A stretch of 64,000 bases of DNA, taken from positions 8,122,001 through 8,186,000 of the forward strand of contig JASJZC010000005.1 in the NCBI GenBank assembly GCA_037178855.1, written 5' to 3'. Shown here piece by piece: positions 58,135-64,000 of the stretch. The position numbers and the translations under genes are program-made. Origin of the DNA: Oscheius sp. JU75. Lineage: Eukaryota > Nematoda > Chromadorea > Rhabditida > Rhabditidae. The first letter of the stretch is position 1, and every line of letters starts with the position of its first letter. The notes beneath the pieces were generated by a model. That model was not told the origin of the DNA. It worked only from the letters and a program-made list of their open reading frames with translations, and did not search any database.

Positions 58135-60527
58135 ATGACTTCTTCGCCAATACCAAAACCTCACAAGCCGCCTGGACTATATCTTCGCGTAGGAGATATT
58201 CCAAAATGGCCGAGCATTCTACTGTTTGGATTCCAGGTAAGCAGTTTTGACAAAGATCTAACCAAAAACATTCTGACCAAGACGGTCCAAATAGCGTAGA
58301 GAGGGTTGATTCCAGTCAATTACCAGGAGAAGGGCAGCTCAAGTCAGAATAGCTTGTCAGAATCAGGCTATGACCTAAGAAAGGCCGGGCTACTGAGAGG
58401 TGGCAAGTTGTCACGAGGTGGTTTGTAGAACCTTGATTGCATTGTACTGCTCACGGTTCTTCAAAAAAACTAGTGGCCTAAAAATTTATTCCGGAATCGT
58501 GGAAAATAAGGTATAATCCTTCTTTCCGAGAGCGCAGATCACACACTAAAAACAGTAACATATGTTTTAAAATTTATATTTTCAGCAAACAATGCTTGTC
58601 CTCTCCGGACTTCTAGTAGTTCCTTTTCTCGTAGCTGATGTCGCCTGTGCCGGAAATGCTGCAACTGAACTGCGTGTCCAGTTGATGGCTGCCACCTTCT
58701 TCGTGTCAGGGATTGCCACACTACTCCAAGTTTGAAAAAATGAGATCTAAACCAACGTTACTTCAGACAACCATCGGTCTCCGTCTGTCAATCATGCATG
58801 GTCCCTCATTTGCCTTTCTGCCCCCACTGCTGGCCTACAAGGCTTTACCTGAAATGAGATGCAAAGCGGATGAAAACACCTTCGTTCCAAGAGAAGAATG
58901 GCAAGCCAGGGTGGCTACGGTAGCAGCCTCATAACCAATTAGCAAAATACGCTCACAGATCCAAGGGAGCCTGCTTCTAGGAGTCCTACCTATGTTAATC
59001 ATTGGAGCCACGGGTCTGGTTGGAAAGTTCGCCAAATATGTTGGACCCATCACAATCGCTCCACTTCTCCTACTTTTGACTCTGGGAAATGTTCCCACCC
59101 TGGAGGAAAAGCTGGCTCTCCATTGGGTCTCTATTGTGTAAGTTGTTTGAACTGGGGGGGGGGCTGATGTTTTCTCTCATTCGTACTCTTTAAGCTTCAG
59201 GTTCTCTGAAGGTAAAATTAAAAAGTCGAGGTGAGGAACCTTGCTTAGGTTACCTTCAGGCGAACCATCTTGCTTGTCCTAAGGAATGTAATGCTTTTCA
59301 GGGAGTTCCTGATCCTAATGACCCTGATGATTTTTCTCGACGAGATCTGTGTACCCGTACCCTATTACTCCTTCGTTGAGAAACGTATCAAATGGAATCG
59401 TCCTCGTATTTTTGGACTCTTCCCTGTATGTCTTCCACCGTTTTGTGTATAATCCCGTCTTCAGTACCTGATCGGTATTGGTCTAGCCTGGTTCATCTGC
59501 ATTATGATGACGGTAACCGGACTGGAAAAAGAAGAAGGACAGGCCCGTGTGGACAAAAATGCTTCGATGACGGTTCTTCGAGATGCTCCCTGGTTCCAGG
59601 TCCCGCTTCCAGGTAAACACCTTTTTTATGCAATTCAAACTATAGTTTTAGGAGCTTTTGGTCCTCTACGAATTAACTGGGGGTTGACTCTCGGATTCGT
59701 GGCATCAGCTGTAGCCTGCACCATGGAATCGATTGGAGAGTACACCGTCTGCGCCAGAATTTCCGAAGAGAGACACCCACCTTGCTCAGCGACGAACAGA
59801 GCCATCCTTTGTGAGGGACTTGGAGCCACACTAGCAGCTCTGATGGGTGTTGGAGTTGGAGTGACAACCTATGGGGAAAATGTGGCTCTAATGGCTGTTA
59901 CCAAAGTAAACGATAATGAACTTTCAAACAAAACTCATTCAGGTGGCTAGTAGGATTACAATGCAGACAGCTGGAATCTTCTTGGTTATCATTGGTTTGT
60001 TGACCAAGTGTGCGGCTGTTCTGGCTTCTATACCGGAGCCAATCGTGGGAGGTGTCCTTGGGATGGGTATGGTTATGGTCTGCGGTGTAGGAATAAGTAA
60101 TCTACAGGTACCCTATTAAAACTTTCCGTCACTCTGATACTTTCAGACAGTTGACCTGCGTCTATCACGTAACCTCTCAATTATTGGGTTGTCCGTCGTA
60201 GTCGGAGTCACAGTACCGCTTCACTTCGAACAGCACCCAGTCAACTTCGGTAACTACACCGTGGACAATATTCTCAACATGCTCCTGACAATCCGAATGC
60301 TCATTGGAGGCCTAGTTGCCTTCCTCATGGACAACATTGTTGGAGGAGCCACAAAAGCTCAGAGAGGCTTCCCGGTAGAGGAGAAGAACGATGAGAATGA
60401 GTATACCAGGGACGGATACTCGTTCCCGATGTGGTTCGAAAGATTCCTCATGAGGTGGCCATTACTGCAAAAGATCCCCTTCCTCCCGAAGTTAACTGCT
60501 GATGTCCCTCCTGCATATAAGGTCTAA
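58135..60527 (+). CDS. SLC23 nucleobase/ascorbate-type transporter, copy 2
   Basis: Tandem paralogue of the gene at 53209 with the same exon structure. The ATG is 2 nt after CTTCAG (trans-splice-like) and opens MTSSPIPKPHKPPGLYLRVG. Conserved blocks: QTMLVLSGLLVVPFLVADVA, HGPSFAFLPPLLAYKALPEM, IQGSLLLGVLPMLIIGATGL, EFLILMTLMIFLDEICVPVP, GFVASAVACTMESIGEYTVC, GVGVTTYGENVALMAVTK, GLLTKCAAVLASIPEPIVGG and MLLTIRMLIGGLVAFLMDN. The NAT signature is E-N-x-A-x4-T-K, keeping the asparagine lost in copy 1 but with Ala for Gly. The C-terminal tail contains RDGYSFPMWFERFLMRWP. A G10 tract lies in the intron at 59154-59163. Confidence 0.88.
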
Positions 60528-61232
60528 ACGTGTTTGTACATTTGTATACTACGTGTATGTGTATAGAAATCCGCTGAGTTCTATCAGCTTTAAATAAAAT
60601 GATCTGATGGGTATGCATGATTGGAGGACAGGCGAAAATAGCATAACGGATTTATTGAGCTTTCTCCGTTTTTAGTCCTATTGTATGTTTTACTCAAAGT
60701 CTTGTTCTTCTCCTACGATGCCTGCCAACCTGCTTCACACCTTTTCTAGCCGGCAGATCCGGACAGTCTGTTCATACTATTTCAGAAATTTTCTTTAAAA
60801 TTCAATTTTGAAATGCCGTTACTGCACTAGCCGAAGCATTTTTTTCTTTAAAAAGAATTAATCAGTGAACTTCGTCTGGCTAGTTTTGTCGTTTTATCCA
60901 TTCTGGCTACCACTCATCGTCTCATCAAGCTTTGGTCAGTTCTGGATCGTTTACAGAACCTGCAGAAAAGTTCAATCACGAGAGGAAGAGAGGACAGCCA
61001 AAGTGAGTGAAGTATTGTCGCCAGTGGCAGCCCGTTTATTGAGCCATCATGGTGTAAGAATACTGATGGGAACAATGAAACCACGAAAACTGGCTGGACT
61101 CCACGTCTCGTGTCTGCGTGTCTATGGAATCTGCCCCGAATTGCAAATTTGGAATTGATAGTTCATATGAGACAGAAGAAGCATTGAATAGTTGAATATA
61201 GATCAATGAATATTTACTTCATTCCTTCTTGA
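60528..61232. other. Intergenic stretch
   Basis: AATAAA near 60594 ends the SLC23 transcript. A 97-codon open frame (60865-61158) starts with GTG and matches nothing I know; not supported. Confidence 0.45.
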
Positions 61233-61679
61233 TCACCAGGCAATCCACTTTGCCAGATTACTTCCATCGAAGCTTCCCTTGTAAATTCCGTCCCCACGGA
61301 GGAAGAAGCCCAACTGGAAGTCAAAAGGACCGGGACAGCCACTGATGGCTGTAAACGTGTGTCCCTTTCCATTGCTGCTGTTGACATCACACCACACGTC
61401 GAGAGCGCAGTCGTCAGGTTGAGGAGCTGTACACGTTTCAGAGATAGACTGGCTACAAACCAAAATCGTAGAGAAGGTTACCCCCGTTCTTTAATGTCTT
61501 CTGCCTACTGTTTCCAGCTGGATGAACTGACGCACAGCTCGCTTTTACGGTCACCCCGCGACCCATGGTGTTGGCAACCTAAAACATGATATATGTTTCA
61601 AGGAACGACTCACTTTTACAGTAGCTGAAAAGACTGCTGCCGCCAGAACAGTAGCTATGAACAGGAGTCTTGCAAGCAT
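61233..61679 (-). CDS. S1-like small secreted protein F
   Basis: Paralogue. The signal peptide exon is MLARLLFIATVLAAAVFSAT. Exon 2 begins VANTMGRGVTVKASCASVH and reaches LKNGGNLLYDF. Exon 3, after the conserved phase-1 intron, gives APQPDDCALDVWCDVNSSNG, SGCPGPFDFQLGFFLRGDG and IYKGSFDGSNLAKWIAW. The DDC-x5-WCDV-x-SSNGK block is shared closely with gene C, making these two the nearest relatives. About 120 residues, intact. Confidence 0.83.
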
Positions 61680-63626
61680 GTTTTGTTGTCACCGATAGGA
61701 GCCTCTATTTATGCTATAACATGAGGCTTAGGATTTAACATTGTGATCGAGGTTACACGCAAATTTTTTGCCGATTCATCGAATCAAAGGGAAAATCTGT
61801 TTGTATTGCTAGAGGAGTAAAGTGATAACTGATGCAGCGAAAGCCAATGAAAGAAGCAATAAAAAATAGTTCATTCAGCCCCAATAGCTTCAGTCGTATA
61901 GAATTCCATCGAGGTCCAAAGCCACGGGTAGCTAGCGTTTCTTATAAACGAAACAAGATATGGCTAGCGCTAAGCTTACAAGCTTAAGGCGATCGAGCGC
62001 ATGTCTTACTCTGAAGTTAAAGGGATGTGGACATGGAGTTTTGGAGCCCTGATACGAACGAGCAATCAGCAGCTTGTCTTGTACGTTGTTGAGGCGACGC
62101 AACCGATTCAACTGAAGAAGGTAAGTTTGTGAGATACCTATTTTCTGTGAATCCCGAGTAGAATTTAAAATTGACAAGAACTTAATTAGACACTCTTGAC
62201 AAAGGCTTCTGCTCGAGATTGCCCTGCTACCTCTGCATACCATAGGAGCTATATCCCGTACTGCCCCTGACCTTTAGCAAAGTTGAACGCCAAAATTCCC
62301 AATGATTTTTCATGTTCTGTTTCTTTCGGGTGTCCTCTCGTGAAGAATGAGGCGCAAATTCAAATAGATTTGCTCAAAGTTAGCCTCGCTATTAAAAAAA
62401 TCCCCTCACTCACACTTCTGCACATATTTTCCCAATAAACGGTATTGGTTTCCTAGTTGTTATAAGCCAGTTTGAAGATTATGAACTTGCCATTTGATTA
62501 GACAGTTCTTTTCAGGCTGTAACAATGTCAGCTTAATGTTTTCTGTGGGAAACTAATCACACGTTTAGGTTCTGAAAAGTCTTTATAGTTCTGGCTATTG
62601 TAATAGCTAACCAATTTTTTTGATGCTGTTTCCGGTAATTCTGGCAGTATTTTTAGCAAACATTTTTTTCCAGGGTCTCTCCTGGACCAATAAATTGTTC
62701 ATTTTATCCACGGCTCATCCTCCTCGATGAACAGAAGTTCCACTTTCCAGCAGCATAAGGATGAGAAGCTGAAACACAGTTGCTATGTCAAGAATCCCCA
62801 CATTCCACCCCCAAAGTTGAAAGTCGAACAAGGTAATAGAAAATGCGACGAGGTTCAAGTGGTTAATGGGGTTCAGCGCTCGATTTCTTTGTAAGGTAGA
62901 CACAAGAGTCTATACCTGATAGAAGTACTCCTTTAATTTGGTTGTTGCTTGAAGTTTTCATGGTAGCAGCTGAATCGACGATGAGACAAGAATAAAAGGC
63001 CAAACTGCTACACGGATGCTCTGCGATTGTGGTTGTTGCGGTTGGAAGCTACAGGTGTAAAGCCCTGCAAGCTTATTTTTATTCCTCTTCTCGTAGTTCT
63101 GGTTTCGTGCTAGTTTCTGTTGACTCCATTAGTGCTTCTAGCTCCATGTCTCTCTACCCCAGTCTCTCTATCCCTGTTTCTCTATTTCAGTCTCTTTATT
63201 CTTATCTTTCGGTTCAAGTCGCTCTGATCTTGTTTGAGACACAGGTACAGGGTCTCTCTGCTGTTATTAATTGATTGCACGATAAGTTGGATGGACGGAA
63301 ATATAGATTAAAAGAAGCAGAACACACATGTCTGTCAGAGAATGACTGCTATGATACGTTGCTAGTTCCTGCAGTTCATAAGATGGCTAATATCTGAAAG
63401 ATTATAGCGTGATATGGGGTCTGTACTGTTTTTCCGTGTCAAGAAAGCGTCAAAAACCTGGGATGCATCATTCGTTCTTAATCAATGCCGATCATTCAAC
63501 GCTTTCACCAACACCAAAAATGATTGTTTCCACTGAAACATCATTTGCATAATATACAGACCGGAAAATGCACTACAAACACGATTTGTATCTATTTTCA
63601 TCCATGTATTTCCTTTATTCAGGGTA
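61680..63626. other. Intergenic stretch
   Basis: About 1.9 kb with no supported gene. It includes divergent promoters of S1-like F and G. Confidence 0.5.
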
Positions 63627-63633
63627 TAAAATG
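63627..63633 (+). promoter_or_regulatory. TATA box of S1-like gene G
   Basis: TATAAAA followed by TGA, 34 bp before the next ATG at 63667. The surrounding GGGTATAAAATGA is the same as at gene A (GGGTATAAAATGA at 36645), so the core promoters are conserved between the two copies. Confidence 0.65.
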
Positions 63634-63666
63634 ACGACTGTTGCTCACAATTCAACTTAGTCAACA

Positions 63667-64000
63667 ATGTTCTCTCGACTATTTCTTCTAGCCGCTTGTC
63701 TAGGTACAGCTTACTGTGCCACTGTCAAGGTAATTGTCAGTTTTGTACTTCTAATAAGAAACAGGTCGCCAATACCATGGGAGCCGGAACCAATGTTAAG
63801 GTCGACTGTGGCGAAGGAAATACTGCATCCCTGGATGACGGCCAAGACCTGACTTTCAGTAAGGGTTCCTTATCAGGATTGAATTGTTTTCAGATCCGTC
63901 TAAACCTACAACCTGCTTGGCCGTTGTGAACGGTGACTCCAGTAAGTGCGCCCTCATCACGGTCTACAATGGTGGTGATGCCAATGATGGATTCTTCCTT
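63667..64000 (+). CDS. S1-like small secreted protein G (cut by window end)
   Basis: Paralogue, partial. The signal peptide exon is MFSRLFLLAACLGTAYCATV. Exon 2 begins VANTMGAGTNVKVDCGEGN and reaches LDDGQDLTF. Exon 3, after the phase-1 intron, reads NPSKPTTCLAVVNGDSSKCA, then VYNGGDANDGFFL, where the window stops. It lacks the cysteine before the FFL block that other copies have (YNGGDAND instead of a GC motif), at least in the part visible. Confidence 0.82.

Noticed and set aside
60865-61158. 97-codon frame after SLC23 copy 2
   Set aside because: Non-ATG start, no domain, no splice context.
1-64000. CRISPR arrays, operons with ribosome sites, bacterial contamination
   Set aside because: Introns, nematode gene families and eukaryotic signals occur throughout; no bacterial-type arrangement seen.

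Overview
This window is animal DNA from a nematode, most likely a chromadorean. The evidence is two cuticle collagens with furin-type cleavage sites and the [13 protein letters not shown] or YCKCP-type C-termini, nematode chemoreceptor-like 7TM genes, very short introns (about 35-50 nt) ending in TTTCAG or sometimes TTAAG, and several start codons lying 1-3 nt after a TTTTCAG acceptor, as expected for spliced-leader trans-splicing. I cannot name the species. All gene models were spliced by eye from reading frames and splice signals.

Layout, left to right. 56-1045: cuticle collagen. 1.9-6.3 kb: convergent pair of a CD36/LIMP-2-type scavenger receptor (+) and a core-1 beta-1,3-galactosyltransferase-like enzyme (-), whose stop codons are 37 bp apart. 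7.1-8.5 kb: chemoreceptor-like 7TM gene. 9.4-19.0 kb: a long minus-strand RIPOR/FAM65-like gene with at least two start exons. 22.6-30.9 kb: two tandem UNC-93-like transporters, each with a distal in-frame alternative first exon, and two poorly understood small genes between or inside them. 31.3-33.5 kb: DEG/ENaC channel. 34.1-35.25 kb: second cuticle collagen. 35.28-40.03 kb: a mariner element, its TIRs still recognisable, whose transposase is split by about 3.5 kb of other DNA. 40.1-42.6 kb: an EGF-receptor-like ectodomain gene with no transmembrane or kinase part. 44.9-47.7 kb: tandem 7TM pair. 48.1-49.9 kb: secreted hemopexin-repeat protein. 53.2-60.5 kb: tandem SLC23 nucleobase/ascorbate-type transporters.

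The most unusual content is a family of seven small secreted proteins scattered from 36.7 kb to the right edge (three plus strand, four minus strand). They share a signal peptide, a V-x-V-x-N-(S/T/D)-(M/L)-G motif after it, four conserved cysteine positions, a conserved phase-1 intron, and mostly an FFLR-x-DG-(V/I)-YKG-type C-terminus. By eye they resemble the plant self-incompatibility S1 (S-protein homologue) family, which I know essentially from plants. Three of them, plus a 79-residue secreted peptide with two repeated CCxC...CLxxCC modules and a long DNA hairpin, occupy the segment that interrupts the mariner transposase. A candidate 7-bp direct repeat (TGTTCTT) flanks that segment, suggesting that this block of secreted-protein genes moved into the transposon.

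Most genes are independent units. Functional themes are cuticle (collagens), surface sensing (7TM receptors, DEG/ENaC, EGFR-like ectodomain), membrane transport (UNC-93-like, SLC23) and a rapidly duplicating secreted-protein arsenal.
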